Source: Candidatus Pelearchaeum maunauluense
Lineage (GTDB): Archaea; Thermoproteota; Nitrososphaeria_A; Caldarchaeales; Caldarchaeaceae
Assembly (NCBI GenBank): GCA_030059675.1
Contig: JANVYQ010000011.1
Span: 1 to 51,454, forward strand
Direction of reading: 5' to 3'
DNA length: 51,454 bases
Shown here one piece after another: positions 1 to 7,723 of this stretch. The translations under genes were made by a program, and so were the position numbers. Position 1 is the first letter of the stretch; each line of letters opens with the position of its first letter. Below the pieces are notes generated by a model that saw nothing but the letters and a program-made list of their open reading frames with translations, had not been told where the DNA came from and searched no databases.

Positions 1-195
1 TACGTCCTTTTTCAATTCTCCATTTACCTCTAAGGAGACCACTTCTCTCCATCTTCGTAAGAACTACGTAGATATAATTAGATCGTGGCTCGATACCTTC
101 ATTTTTAAATCGTTTATAATCTCATAACCTGTTGCTTCTTTGTGATCATGAAGAATTCTTAAAATATGCTTCTCAAGCTCATATCTGCTTAACAT
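1..195 (-). pseudogene. PadR-like winged-helix regulator, partial and frameshifted
   Basis: Reading leftward from the ATG at 195, the product begins MLSRYELEKHILRILHDH and continues through TGYEIINDL, the usual opening of PadR-type winged-helix regulators. The frame then closes at a TAG. Moving by one base in the short A-run near positions 100-106 restores GIEPRSNYIYVVLTKMERSG and a basic tail to the window edge, which is the expected recognition-helix and wing segment. Either one A was lost or there is a sequencing error. The 3' end lies outside the window. The PadR assignment rests on the pattern of the first 60 residues. Confidence 0.5.
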
Positions 196-262
196 GTAAG
201 AATAGTTACTTCATAATTGAGACGTATCTTGTTATATATAAGCGTTCATAAAAACACCGAAT

Positions 263-879
263 ATGTTAGTAGGAATGGGTTATAGAGGTTCGGAGGTTAA
301 CTTTGCTTTGTCGAATAAGGCCGTTTCAACTATTGTAGCGGTAAGCTTAGCGGTAATACTTTTAGTTGCTGGGTTTGCAGCTGGATTCTTAATAAGTTCT
401 AGCTCTTCTCAGTCTAGAATAGATTATTTGATGTCTGAGAACGAAAGCCTGAAGTCACGAGTGGATGTGTTAAAGACATCGCTGGAAGAATACAGTTATC
501 CTAGGAGGATAAGCTTACCGCCTGGTTATCAGCCTACCGGGCCAGTCGTTCCAACGATGGGGTAGCATGCGATAAATCCTGAGAAGATGCCGCTGGGGCC
601 TAAACTGCTCCTTGGCAAGGAGGCTCTCTTATAGGCGTTGAATACATGTTTACGCAAGACATGCTTAAGGAGGTGAAGATACAGACACCTGCAGGGCCTG
701 AGACAATATTTGCGCTTGATGGACTCCCAGTAAGTATCCCTGAACTCGGTATTAAAGCGGTTGTGAATCACATAAACATAGAATACTTACCACATGGTCA
801 TGAAGGATTCGAAGTGCTTCATTTTGATGTTCACATATACTTTGTTGACGCGGAAACGTTAGCTAAACTTACTACCTAG
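263..879 (+). pseudogene. Membrane-anchored secreted protein, broken by a stop and a frameshift
   Basis: The first open part (263-565) has an N-terminal membrane segment (about residues 20-45), a Ser-rich stretch, a short coiled coil and a Pro-rich linker ending GPVVPTMG before TAG at 563-565. Translation past the stop continues sensibly (HAINPEKMPLGPKLLLGK). A one-base shift near 620 then joins GVEYMFTQDMLKEV and the rest of the 646-879 frame, which has a His-rich ending (HGHEGFEVLHFDVHIYFV). Both open parts therefore look like pieces of one exported protein of about 205 residues. The arrangement resembles small archaeal/bacterial periplasmic DUF5602-type proteins from memory, but the family was not confirmed. 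It is followed five bases later by a CopD-like pseudogene. Confidence 0.55.
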
Positions 880-883
880 CTAG

Positions 884-1385
884 GTGATAAAACTGGTCGA
901 CGTAATTAATCTAGTATTAGGTTGGTTGCATTAATTAACGGTTATTGTCTGCATCGGGGTGCGATATTCTTTGATGTGATATTGCAGCCAGCTCTAAAGC
1001 CAGGCAATCATGACAACACTTTCTCACCGGAACAGGTTGGCCGAATTAATCAAGCTATCGTAAAGCGTTTTATGCCCCTCGTCTGGGGCGCAATAATACT
1101 CATAGCTATAACAGGCTTGGCAAGGCTGGTCACTTAGGCATTCTTACGTTAGGCACAATATTAGGAACCACTTACGGATTGGTATTATTAGCAAAGATGT
1201 TTATTTTCTTAATCATGGTAACAATAGGGCTTATCTTAACTAGGATAGGACTAAAGCTAGCTAAGGGAGCCTCTCCTGAATACGCGCAGAAAGCGCAGAA
1301 AAACATAAAGGTCTTATCAGAGATAAACATAGTTCTAGGCGTTGTAGTCATCTTACTAGCTGTGGCACTAAGGGTAGGAGTATAA
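884..1385 (+). pseudogene. CopD/DUF2269-like four-helix membrane protein, multiply broken
   Basis: Starting from GTG at 884 the reading VINLVLGWLH is interrupted by TAA, resumes LTVIVCIGG, needs one extra G near 950, continues AIFFDVILQPALKP, then shifts again near 1128 to HLGILTLGTILGTTYG and finishes ASPEYAQKAQKNIKVLSEINIVLG to 1385. Put together, these give the organisation of CopD-type membrane proteins: Trp-His in helix 1, IGG-FFD in helix 2, a PLVWGAIIL helix, and a final NIVLG helix. At least one nonsense change and two frameshifts make this a decayed gene. Apparent start codons at 922 and 1179 are inside the broken frame and are not real starts. Confidence 0.6.
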
Positions 1386-1391
1386 ACCAAA

Positions 1392-2294
1392 TTAACCCTC
1401 TTTTGCAACTATTTCCACTACATTCCCATCTAGATCTTTCACTGTTATTCCCGTATAGTTATCTATTCTATTGAAAAGGGATTTACTAATTTCGTAATTA
1501 AACGCCTTTAGTTGATTTACTAGAAGATTTAACTGTTTCATCATGCTGAGTTTGATGGAGAAGCTTTTAAGCTGCACGCATTCGCTAGGCGTTGGAGAAG
1601 CGTTTACACCAGCCCATATGTTGGCTCCTATGTGGTGATGATACCCGCCCGCAGACATGAATAATGCACCTGGGTACCTTCTCATAGTTATGTCAAATCC
1701 TAAGATGTTATGGTAGAATTTTTCTGCTTTTTCTAGAGATGATACGTGGAGATGTATATGGCCTATCTTTGTCCCGCTAGGCATCACCCAGTCTTTGCTT
1801 AGTATATCCTTGGCTTCTCCCCGAACTTCTTTTAGCAGGTCATCTAGGTTTAGTGGGAGTGTTGCCATCTCTATTTCGTTAAGCTTATTATACCGCCATT
1901 TCTCGGCTGGTTTATCTGCATATATCTCGATTCCATGTCCGTCTGGGTCATGTAGGTATAGGGCTTCGCTTACTATATGGTCTCCAAAACCCTCAAAGTC
2001 CCAGCTATGGGCTATCCTTACGAACATCCTCGCCAAATCTCTGCGGCTCGGGAGTAGGATGGCATAGTGATATAGCCCTCTTGTGTTAGGTGGCTTAGGC
2101 TTCCCCCCTCTTTGCTCATACAATATAACCAGAGGCTCATTATCTTCAACACCCAGTCCAACACCTCTGTCGTTTACTTCACATACCCTTCTCAAACCCA
2201 GTAATCCAATATAGAAGTCTAGGGATCTATCTAAATCGGAGACGGTCAAACTAACCCATCCAATACCAGCAAGAGTATCAATCCTATACATCAC
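1392..2294 (-). CDS. CatE-like extradiol dioxygenase (vicinal oxygen chelate family)
   Basis: This 300-residue protein has two VOC modules (about 8-130 and 175-300), as in catechol-2,3-dioxygenases of the Bacillus CatE type. The likely metal ligands sit in the second module: a His in GHIHLHV (residues 179-183), a His in GGYHHHIG (219-221) and Glu294 in the final DGNVVEIV. Family knowledge predicts Fe(II)/Mn(II)-dependent ring cleavage of catechols; the exact substrate cannot be read from sequence. It is the last gene of a leftward operon DoxX, DsbA-like, VOC, 20 bases after the DsbA-like stop. The context suggests detoxification of catechols or quinones. The reading frame is intact. Confidence 0.8.
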   Translation of the reverse strand: MMYRIDTLAGIGWVSLTVSDLDRSLDFYIGLLGLRRVCEVNDRGVGLGVEDNEPLVILYEQRGGKPKPPNTRGLYHYAILLPSRRDLARMFVRIAHSWDFEGFGDHIVSEALYLHDPDGHGIEIYADKPAEKWRYNKLNEIEMATLPLNLDDLLKEVRGEAKDILSKDWVMPSGTKIGHIHLHVSSLEKAEKFYHNILGFDITMRRYPGALFMSAGGYHHHIGANIWAGVNASPTPSECVQLKSFSIKLSMMKQLNLLVNQLKAFNYEISKSLFNRIDNYTGITVKDLDGNVVEIVAKEG

Positions 2295-2314
2295 AAATCA
2301 CACAATACTCCCAT

Positions 2315-3181
2315 CTAGGAATCGCAGGTTAATGCTATCTTTGCTTTCCAGAAATAGTCGTTCCCAGCTTTATTACCGTAGATCAGACCTTTGTCGCTCA
2401 TGGACTTTAGCATCTCATATGCTTTATTCTTAGTTATATCCAGTAACGTTGCTACTTCCTGTGTAGCCACCTTACCCCACCGTCTAATGAAGCCTAAAAC
2501 CTCTTCCTCGCTCTTCTCTATTCTCTTCTTCTCTAGAGAGTTACCAGTGATTTCATCCAGCAACCCCTCGAAGTATTCATATCTCCTATACCCATGAACT
2601 AGATGCGCTCTGCCGTTTTCTAAGTTCTTTACAAGGAATGTCGGGAAGCCCGTTATCCCGGTGGACCTGCACTCCCGTAGATCTTCAAGAAAGGCCGCTT
2701 CAGCCCTTCTATTACGTATGTCCTCTACGAACTGATTAGCATCTAATCCAACCTCCTGCGCAAGCTCCGCCTGCACCTCAAGCCTATGTATATGCTTCCT
2801 CTCAGCAGCGGCAGCCTCCCTAAGCCTCCGAAGATACCGTTTAGCCAGTTCCCCATTCTGAAGCTCAGCAGCCTTAACAGCTATGTTGGCTGGGTAGGTT
2901 GATGTGAAGCTGTCCTTTATCTCGTAGAAAACCCTGCCATCCACAGGCATGCCGTGCCTACGTGAAGCATCCTCCCAGTGAGCTGCAACCTGCTCATACC
3001 AACGCTCACCGCCAATCTCGTTAAACGGATCATAGAAATCACGAATATCCCTGACCAACCCACCCATCTTATAAGATATCTCCGCCTGATCACCATAAAC
3101 CTCCTTAATCTTCCTCAAAATCGGCTCACTGCCCCAGCACCACGTGCAGTATGGATCTGTGTATTCTATTATCTCTATCAC
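2315..3181 (-). CDS. DsbA/FrnE-like thiol oxidoreductase fused to a winged-helix domain
   Basis: The N-terminal about 215 residues form a DsbA-family thioredoxin fold. The redox motif CTWC (Cys12 and Cys15) lies in YTDPYCTWCWGSEP, and the cis-Pro segment is GITGFPTFLV. No signal peptide is visible, so it is probably cytoplasmic, as FrnE-type proteins are. The last about 65 residues (EEEVLGFIRRWGKVATQEVATLL...) read as a winged-helix DNA-binding domain, which is unusual for this family. It lies between DoxX upstream (26 bases) and the VOC dioxygenase downstream, all on the same strand. It could be a redox enzyme whose HTH senses or tethers it to DNA; that role is inference. Confidence 0.75.
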   Translation of the reverse strand: MIEIIEYTDPYCTWCWGSEPILRKIKEVYGDQAEISYKMGGLVRDIRDFYDPFNEIGGERWYEQVAAHWEDASRRHGMPVDGRVFYEIKDSFTSTYPANIAVKAAELQNGELAKRYLRRLREAAAAERKHIHRLEVQAELAQEVGLDANQFVEDIRNRRAEAAFLEDLRECRSTGITGFPTFLVKNLENGRAHLVHGYRRYEYFEGLLDEITGNSLEKKRIEKSEEEVLGFIRRWGKVATQEVATLLDITKNKAYEMLKSMSDKGLIYGNKAGNDYFWKAKIALTCDS

Positions 3182-3207
3182 TGGAACAGTTGCATCATCA
3201 CCTCCTG

Positions 3208-3693
3208 TTATAGTCCTATGAGAGCATCTATGGAGAATGCGCCCCCTCCTAGGATTAGCGTTGCTATTGCGGCTGCTAGTATTACTGTGTCAAGCTCCCA
3301 GCCTGAGACGCCTGCCATATAGCCCCGCATGAAGTTTCTTGAAGCCTGTACCATCTGTGTTAGCATTTCAGGAGGTGGGACTTTTTTCCCGAGCTTCGTG
3401 AGGTAGAGTAGTGTTGTGCCTATCATTTCTAGGATGAAGAGTATCGAGACTATCCTAGTTAGGAGACCCAGTAAGAGAAATAGCCCTCCTAAGAACTCTA
3501 GTATGGCAACTAGGTCGAATAGGCCTCCAGGTATCCCAAGCTGCTGCATCATTCCCCGCATCTGGGACCTTGCCGGGCCCGCTAGCTTGGGTAATCCATG
3601 AATCATCATTAATACACCAACGGCTATCCGAACGGCGAGGGAAGCAACATCTGTGTAAGCTGTTAGGAAATCTAACAACGCCATGTCACTCAC
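3208..3693 (-). CDS. DoxX-family membrane protein
   Basis: This 161-residue protein has four hydrophobic segments and the DoxX family pattern: AVRIAVGVLMMIHGLPKL near the start, ILEFLGGLFLLLGLLTR in the middle, and a final helix LAAAIATLILGGGAF. DoxX proteins are small membrane subunits linked to quinone and thiol chemistry; the Bacillus CatD protein belongs to this group. It is the first gene of the leftward three-gene operon and is divergent from the HxlR regulator, sharing a 65-base intergenic region with a TATA box and an inverted repeat. No defects were seen. Confidence 0.8.
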   Translation of the reverse strand: MSDMALLDFLTAYTDVASLAVRIAVGVLMMIHGLPKLAGPARSQMRGMMQQLGIPGGLFDLVAILEFLGGLFLLLGLLTRIVSILFILEMIGTTLLYLTKLGKKVPPPEMLTQMVQASRNFMRGYMAGVSGWELDTVILAAAIATLILGGGAFSIDALIGL

Positions 3694-3720
3694 CTTGTGC
3701 TATCTACTATACAAATGCAA

Positions 3721-3754
3721 CTATATAAGCTTGTAACTGACATTTTTGTCAGTT
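3721..3754. promoter_or_regulatory. Divergent TATA box plus perfect inverted repeat (HxlR operator candidate)
   Basis: A near-symmetric TATA element (CTATATAAG, from 3721) lies between the DoxX and HxlR genes and could serve both directions. Beside it is the perfect repeat AACTGACA (3735-3742), four T, TGTCAGTT (3747-3754), ending four bases before the HxlR ATG. For rightward transcription the expected start site falls within the repeat, so a dimeric winged-helix protein bound there would block transcription. Autoregulation by the adjacent HxlR protein is inference. Confidence 0.7.
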
Positions 3755-3758
3755 AGAT

Positions 3759-4145
3759 ATGAGAACTCAAAGGAAAATAATAAAGGAAGTGAATGATGAA
3801 ATATGTCCAATAGTTGAGTCTCTAATGAGAATCAAATCTATATGGAGACTTGTAGTTATACGATTTCTGCTAGACGGCCCTAAAGGCTTCAACGAACTAC
3901 TTAGAACAATCCCAGAGATAAATCCGAAAACGTTATCCAGAGCTCTTAAAACATTGCAAGAGGATGGATTAATTGAGAGGAAGATAATAAATACACGACC
4001 GTTCCTAGTTAAGTATCAGTTAACACAGAAAGGCTTAGAGCTTAAACCCACGCTAGTAAGCCTTAGAAGATGGGGAAATAAATGGGTTATAGAAGAAGCA
4101 ACAAATACTCCTAAGAGCAAAAATAAAGTTAAGCATTTTACGTAA
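3759..4145 (+). CDS. HxlR (DUF24) family redox-type transcriptional regulator
   Basis: This 128-residue winged-helix protein matches HxlR/DUF24: an N-terminal Cys-Pro (Cys16), then IKSIWRLVVIRFLLDGPKGFNEL, the recognition helix NPKTLSRALKTLQEDGLIER and a wing ending YQLTQKG. In Bacillus YodB and CatR the N-terminal Cys is the quinone or thiol sensor, so Cys16 is the candidate sensing residue. It is divergent from DoxX-DsbA-VOC and its start abuts a perfect inverted repeat, so it is probably an autoregulated repressor of that operon. The arrangement is strikingly like Bacillus CatR and catDE. Confidence 0.8.
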   Translation: MRTQRKIIKEVNDEICPIVESLMRIKSIWRLVVIRFLLDGPKGFNELLRTIPEINPKTLSRALKTLQEDGLIERKIINTRPFLVKYQLTQKGLELKPTLVSLRRWGNKWVIEEATNTPKSKNKVKHFT

Positions 4146-4184
4146 ATAGATGAAAGACTTAAACATATCTATGCATAAACTAGG

Positions 4185-4766
4185 ATGAAGCACATGAGTC
4201 TTATTGGCAAGAGGGTAGTAATAGTAGCTTTCTTGGTATTAGCCGTTGCAGTAGCCTCTTCTATTCTTTATTTAAGACAACCTTCTCCCGAGCGACAAGA
4301 AATAATAACCGCAGGAGAGGGATTTATCCTTCGAAGCCCCGCGTTTAAAGAAGGTGAAAGAATACCAGTCAAGTTTACATGTGATGGAGTGGATGTTTCA
4401 CCTCCTTTAGAGTGGCGCGGCATACCCAGAAATGCACGAAGCCTAGCAATCATAGTGGAGGATATAGACGCTCCAGCAGGAATATTCACCCACTGGATAC
4501 TATATAACATACCTGCGAATGTGGAAAAGATAGGAGAGAACGCGATACCGCCAAACGCTAAAGAAGGCATAAACGACTTCGGGAGAACAGGCTACACAGG
4601 GCCCTGCCCTCCCTCCGGTAAGCCGCACACATACGTGTTTAGGCTCTTAGCTCTAGATTTAGAAGGTTTAGCCATAAAGAAAACGCCTAATAGAGATACC
4701 TTCTTAAACACCATTAAAGGACACATTATAGCAGAAGCTAGGCTAACTGGGATATATTCCCGTTAA
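4185..4766 (+). CDS. PEBP family protein (YbhB/Raf kinase inhibitor-like), membrane-anchored
   Basis: A 193-residue protein with an N-terminal membrane segment (about residues 8-28) followed by a PEBP fold. Family motifs are CDGVDVSPPLEW, VEDIDAP, THWILYNIP and the ligand-pocket segment GYTGPCPPSGKPHTYVFRL. PEBP proteins bind small anionic ligands such as phospholipid head groups; the archaeal role is unknown. The hydrophobic start suggests export with membrane tethering. It follows the HxlR gene on the same strand after 39 bases and has an AT-rich upstream element of its own, so it may or may not be cotranscribed. The frame is intact. Confidence 0.85.
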   Translation: MKHMSLIGKRVVIVAFLVLAVAVASSILYLRQPSPERQEIITAGEGFILRSPAFKEGERIPVKFTCDGVDVSPPLEWRGIPRNARSLAIIVEDIDAPAGIFTHWILYNIPANVEKIGENAIPPNAKEGINDFGRTGYTGPCPPSGKPHTYVFRLLALDLEGLAIKKTPNRDTFLNTIKGHIIAEARLTGIYSR

Positions 4767-4930
4767 ATTCACGTTATAACACATTGGACTTAAGATATGC
4801 AACACGGATAAAAGCGAAACCTCCTTTAGCGAAAAATACTCTTTTTCAGCAAGTCTCATCATTATTTATCTTAACAACATGGCTAATAATTCAATTAGAA
4901 TTACTGCTTAGACGCTCGTGCTTCTACCAG

Positions 4931-5206
4931 CTATGCTAGGACCTGCCAGAGAGGAGCCATGCCGCGTCTGAAGCCAGCTATCTCCTGAACGATCTCTGTA
5001 ATCCTCTTTTCTAGCGATTCAAACCTCTTATCCAGAGAATTCCCCTCTTGCTTCAATTCTACCTAAGTTCATATCATATAGAAGTATTAAAGAGGCCTCT
5101 TGAACGATTAACTTTCTCTTAGCGGCCTTCTCTAAAATGGTCTCCAGCACAGGCTTGATAAGAGTATCAACAGCTACGTCAACAACCCTCTTAACTAACC
5201 TATCTC
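4931..5206 (-). pseudogene. Fragment of a coiled-coil protein, frameshifted
   Basis: The roughly 530 bases between the PEBP gene and the FBP aldolase/phosphatase copy hold no intact gene. On the minus strand a protein-like reading runs from about 5206 (LVKRVVDVAVDTLIKPVLETI, then EKAAKRKLIVQEASLI) to a TAA near 5036. A one-base shift continues NSLDKRFESLEKRITEIVQEI and ends at 4931. The heptad-like pattern suggests the C-terminal part of an archaeal coiled-coil protein often seen beside toxin genes; the family was not identified. No start codon is preserved. The flanks (4767-4930 and 5207-5298) show nothing recognisable beyond the promoter region of the next gene. Confidence 0.4.
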
Positions 5207-5298
5207 ATACGAATAACGTTGAAAGAGATACATAAATCTACCGTGAAAGCAAAATAAGCATTAATATTTTTTTCCTGCGCGGGTTAGACTCTCCTTGT

Positions 5299-6003
5299 AT
5301 GAGGACTACGGTCTCTGTCATAAAAGCGGATGTTGGAAGTGTTGCTGGTTATCACAGGCCGCACCAGGAGATGCTCGATTATGCCGCTAAGAAGCTGAAG
5401 GAAGCAGAAGAAACAGGGCTGCTCGGTTCAGGCTACGTAACGCACTGCGGAGACGACATTATATTGGTTATGACTCATAACAAGGGAGAGAATAAACCTG
5501 AGATTCGTCGTCTTGCGTGGAACATCTTCAAGGAAGTAACAGACAAGGTATCGAAGAAGCTTAAACTATATGGCGCTGGACAAGTTTTGCTGAGTGATGC
5601 TTTCAGCGGAAACGTGCGTGGATTAGGGCCTGATGTAGCTGAGCTAGAGTTTAACGAGAGAGGCTCGGACCCGATAGTAGTCTTTGCTGCTGACAAAACA
5701 GAGCCAGGAGCATGGAATATTCCGTTGTATAGAATCTTCGCATCACCAGACAACACAGCAGGCCTCGTGATAGACCCAAGACTACACGACGGATTCAAGT
5801 TTGAGGTTCTGGATTTGATAGAATCACAAGTCGTAACTTTAAAGACACCCGAAGAGATGTATGATTTGATTGGTCTGATCGGCACTCCTGGACGCTACGC
5901 CGTCTCAAAGATTTACCGCGCAGTCGACAACGAGCCCGCAGCCGCAGCCAGCACCACGAGGCTAAGTCTAATCGCCGGTCGCTATGTTGGAAAAGAGAAT
6001 TAG
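5299..6003 (+). pseudogene. Truncated second copy of fructose-1,6-bisphosphate aldolase/phosphatase
   Basis: The 234-residue product aligns throughout with residues 1-234 of the complete copy at 10825-11967. It keeps metal and substrate residues by family numbering (Asp11, Asp52, Asp53, Gln95, Asp132, Lys133, Tyr229 and the Schiff-base Lys232). It has Tyr at position 18 where the intact copy has His, and it ends right after Lys232 as Glu-Asn-stop, so Asp233 and Asp234 and about 146 C-terminal residues are missing. About 30 upstream bases are also shared (cctgcg...ctctccttgt before ATG). Many synonymous differences separate the copies while protein identity stays high, so the split is old or the copy came from a relative. 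The known bifunctional activity should be lost. Confidence 0.8.
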
Positions 6004-6127
6004 TGGTAGTAGTAAACCATTATAAAATTAGCTAACACTTAGTTAAGCCCTTTAAATCATTATAAACACGCTATCTTGCTAGCTTGTTACTGTTATAGTG
6101 CGGGGACGAATATTGTTTAAAACTGAT

Positions 6128-6147
6128 ATATGTATGCGCATACATAT
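6128..6147. promoter_or_regulatory. 20-base perfect palindrome before vapB (autoregulatory operator)
   Basis: The sequence ATATGTATGC followed by its exact reverse complement GCATACATAT ends eight bases before the antitoxin ATG and overlaps the AT-rich promoter. VapBC complexes typically repress their own operon by binding such palindromes. The spacing fits steric blocking of transcription start. Confidence 0.7.
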
Positions 6148-6155
6148 GTAGAGGT

Positions 6156-6380
6156 ATGACAAAGGTTATATCGCTCTCGGATGAGGCTTACACGGCCCTT
6201 AAAAGAATAAAGAGAGAAGGGGAGTCGTTTTCCGATGTAATACTACGCCTCGTGGGTCAGGTGAAGTATAGGCCCTTGTCAGAGTTTGCTGGCAGATGGG
6301 CTGGCAACGACATAGACAACGTGTTTGAAGAAATCCTGCGTGAAAGAGAAAGAGCCAGGTCAAGAGAGGTTTCCATCTAG
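6156..6380 (+). CDS. vapB: VapB-type antitoxin
   Basis: This 74-residue protein begins TKVISLSDEAYTALKRIKREGESFSDVI, the ribbon-helix-helix pattern of the archaeal VapB/DUF217 antitoxins, and ends in a charged helix (EEILRERERARSREV) that would wrap the toxin. The toxin gene starts at the base after its stop codon, so the two are translated as a unit. A 20-base palindrome lies just upstream. The frame is intact although the partner toxin is frameshifted. Confidence 0.8.
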   Translation: MTKVISLSDEAYTALKRIKREGESFSDVILRLVGQVKYRPLSEFAGRWAGNDIDNVFEEILRERERARSREVSI

Positions 6381-6772
6381 ATGGTATGCCTAGACACCAT
6401 ATAATCGTAGCCCTACTCCGCGGAGATAATAAAGCTGTAGAAACTATAGAGGAGCTGCAAAGAACAGGTGAGCAACTTAAAACTACAATGATAACTGCCT
6501 ATGAGCTTCTTAAAGGCGCAGCCATCTCAAGTAAAGCAGCTGAGAATATCAAGACGGTGAAGGAACTCCTCCATAATGTAACCATACTGGGACTAGACAT
6601 AGACGCTTGCGAAAAAGCAGGCTTGATATACAGCGACTTAAGGCGGAGCGGAAAGATGATTAGCGAGTTCGACATATTAATAGCAGCCATAGTCCAACAT
6701 AACAGAGAAACGCTAATAACCAGAGACAAACACTTCCAAGAAATCACAGCAATTAATATAAGACAATGGTAA
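6381..6772 (+). pseudogene. vapC: VapC PIN-domain toxin, frameshifted in its catalytic motif
   Basis: The natural start is the ATG at 6381, directly after the vapB stop, giving MVCLDT and then a premature stop. One missing A near 6399 would give MVCLDTNIIVALLRG, the standard PIN opening with the first catalytic Asp. The rest of the frame is a normal PIN domain: TAYELLKG with Glu, EFDILIAAIV with Asp, and TRDKHF with the last Asp, about 130 residues in all. The ATG at 6386 opens the long frame but lacks the first acidic residue. Either the toxin RNase is inactivated in place beside its antitoxin or the base call is wrong. Confidence 0.7.
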
Positions 6773-6929
6773 AAATTCATGTCGTAGCTGAATTATTTTT
6801 AATTAAGATTACCTTTTTGGAGGTGCCATGATTTCTCTGTGCTAATGGATGTGAGTGTAAATGTTTAATGTCAGTAAAGGGGCGGGTAATTGTTTAAAAA
6901 TAGTTATGGTGTATTGTTTTGAGTGACGG

Positions 6930-7235
6930 TTGTTGGATTTAATACTTTCTAGGCATGCGAGTGAGAAGATTAAGCTGAGAGGGTTGAGTATGGAGCTTAT
7001 TAAGCAGGTATGAAATAACCCTGAACAGCTTTACTTTGACGTTGTTACGAGGCTTTATGTAGCTATTAGACATGTAGAGTTTCATGGTGAGAAGATTCCT
7101 ATGGTAGTTATTTACAGAACCGAGAAGGGCAGACATTATATCGCTATGGCATATCCCTGCAAGGAATTCAAAGAGGAAGCTGAGAGAAAAGTTAAAAAGG
7201 GAAGATGGATAAAGGTAGGTGTAAGAGAAGCATGA
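6930..7235 (+). pseudogene. DUF4258 toxin-like protein with internal UGA
   Basis: From TTG at 6930 or 6933 the frame reads LILSRHASEKIKLRGLSMEL, then IKQV, meets TGA at 7011-7013, and continues in the same frame NNPEQLYFDVVTRLYVAIRH to the stop at 7233-7235. SRHA..K...RG and the NPE/NPD segment are the DUF4258 signature (BrnT/RelE-like fold, toxin-like). The stop overlaps the DUF2283 start as ATGA, so the pair is translationally coupled. The internal stop sits exactly where the second DUF4258 gene in this window carries UAA. Apart from that stop, the frame is intact over 101 codons. The 156 bases before it, after the VapC gene, hold nothing recognisable. Confidence 0.6.
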
Positions 7236-7450
7236 AGGTAACCTACGACCCTGAAGCAGACATTATTTACGTGGCCTTAAGAGATGGCGAGGTCTATGAT
7301 AGCAGAGAGGAGAATGAGGATATTAGGTTGGAATATGACAAGGAAGGACAGCTAATAGGAATAGAGATAATGAACGCAAGAGCAAATCTCATAGCAGCTA
7401 TTGCAAAGGAAATATCAAGAGAAATAAACAACAATCTACAGATAAGATAA
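7232..7450 (+). CDS. DUF2283 protein, likely antitoxin of the DUF4258 pair
   Basis: The 72-residue protein MKVTYDPEADIIYVALRDG, then IRLEYDKEGQLIGIEIMNA, is a clear DUF2283 domain (YDPEAD...IYV...G.EIM). The start at 7232 is chosen because it overlaps the DUF4258 stop as ATGA and aligns with the other DUF2283 protein at 7511-7723; a start at 7205 would add nine unrelated residues. DUF2283 genes commonly follow DUF4258 genes and are presumed antitoxins; this is family knowledge, not shown by the sequence. The C-terminal tail (KEISREINNNLQIR) is charged. Confidence 0.75.
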   Translation: MKVTYDPEADIIYVALRDGEVYDSREENEDIRLEYDKEGQLIGIEIMNARANLIAAIAKEISREINNNLQIR

Positions 7451-7510
7451 TTTTACTTAACCAACAACATCATCCTCGCGAACAAATATTCCTAAACTTT
7501 TTTCCTACAA

Positions 7511-7723
7511 TCATGTTATTATGGCGCCTTCTGCTTTTAGCGTTTTCTCTAGGGTTTCTTTTCCTAGAGTTGATGATGCGTCTAGGATTTCTATCGCGAG
7601 TATTCTACCTTCACCGTCAATGTCTATTATTACGTTCTCGTTTATCTCTTCGCTGTAAGCGTAGCTCCCGTCCCTAATCCTTATGTAGAGGACATCAGTA
7701 TCTCTATCATACTCCACGATCAT
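7511..7723 (-). CDS. DUF2283 protein, second copy
   Basis: This 70-residue protein (MIVEYDRDTDVLYIRIRDG, then VIIDIDGEGRILAIEILDA) is the same DUF2283 family as the gene at 7232 and faces it tail to tail across 60 bases. Its ATG overlaps the stop of the upstream DUF4258 gene as ATGA. The presumed role is antitoxin. The coding frame is intact even though its partner carries an in-frame stop. Confidence 0.75.
   Translation of the reverse strand: MIVEYDRDTDVLYIRIRDGSYAYSEEINENVIIDIDGEGRILAIEILDASSTLGKETLEKTLKAEGAIIT

Noticed and set aside
6386..6400. ATG 6386 as VapC start
   Set aside because: It would lose the first catalytic Asp and reads PRHH in the wrong frame; the coupled ATG at 6381 gives the correct motif up to the frameshift.
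7011..7013. Selenocysteine reading of the internal UGA
   Set aside because: The second DUF4258 gene has UAA at the same site, the family does not use Cys there, and no SECIS-like hairpin was recognised.
7205..7231. Earlier start of the first DUF2283 gene
   Set aside because: It lies within the coding part of the DUF4258 gene; ATG 7232 gives the usual ATGA overlap and aligns with the second copy.
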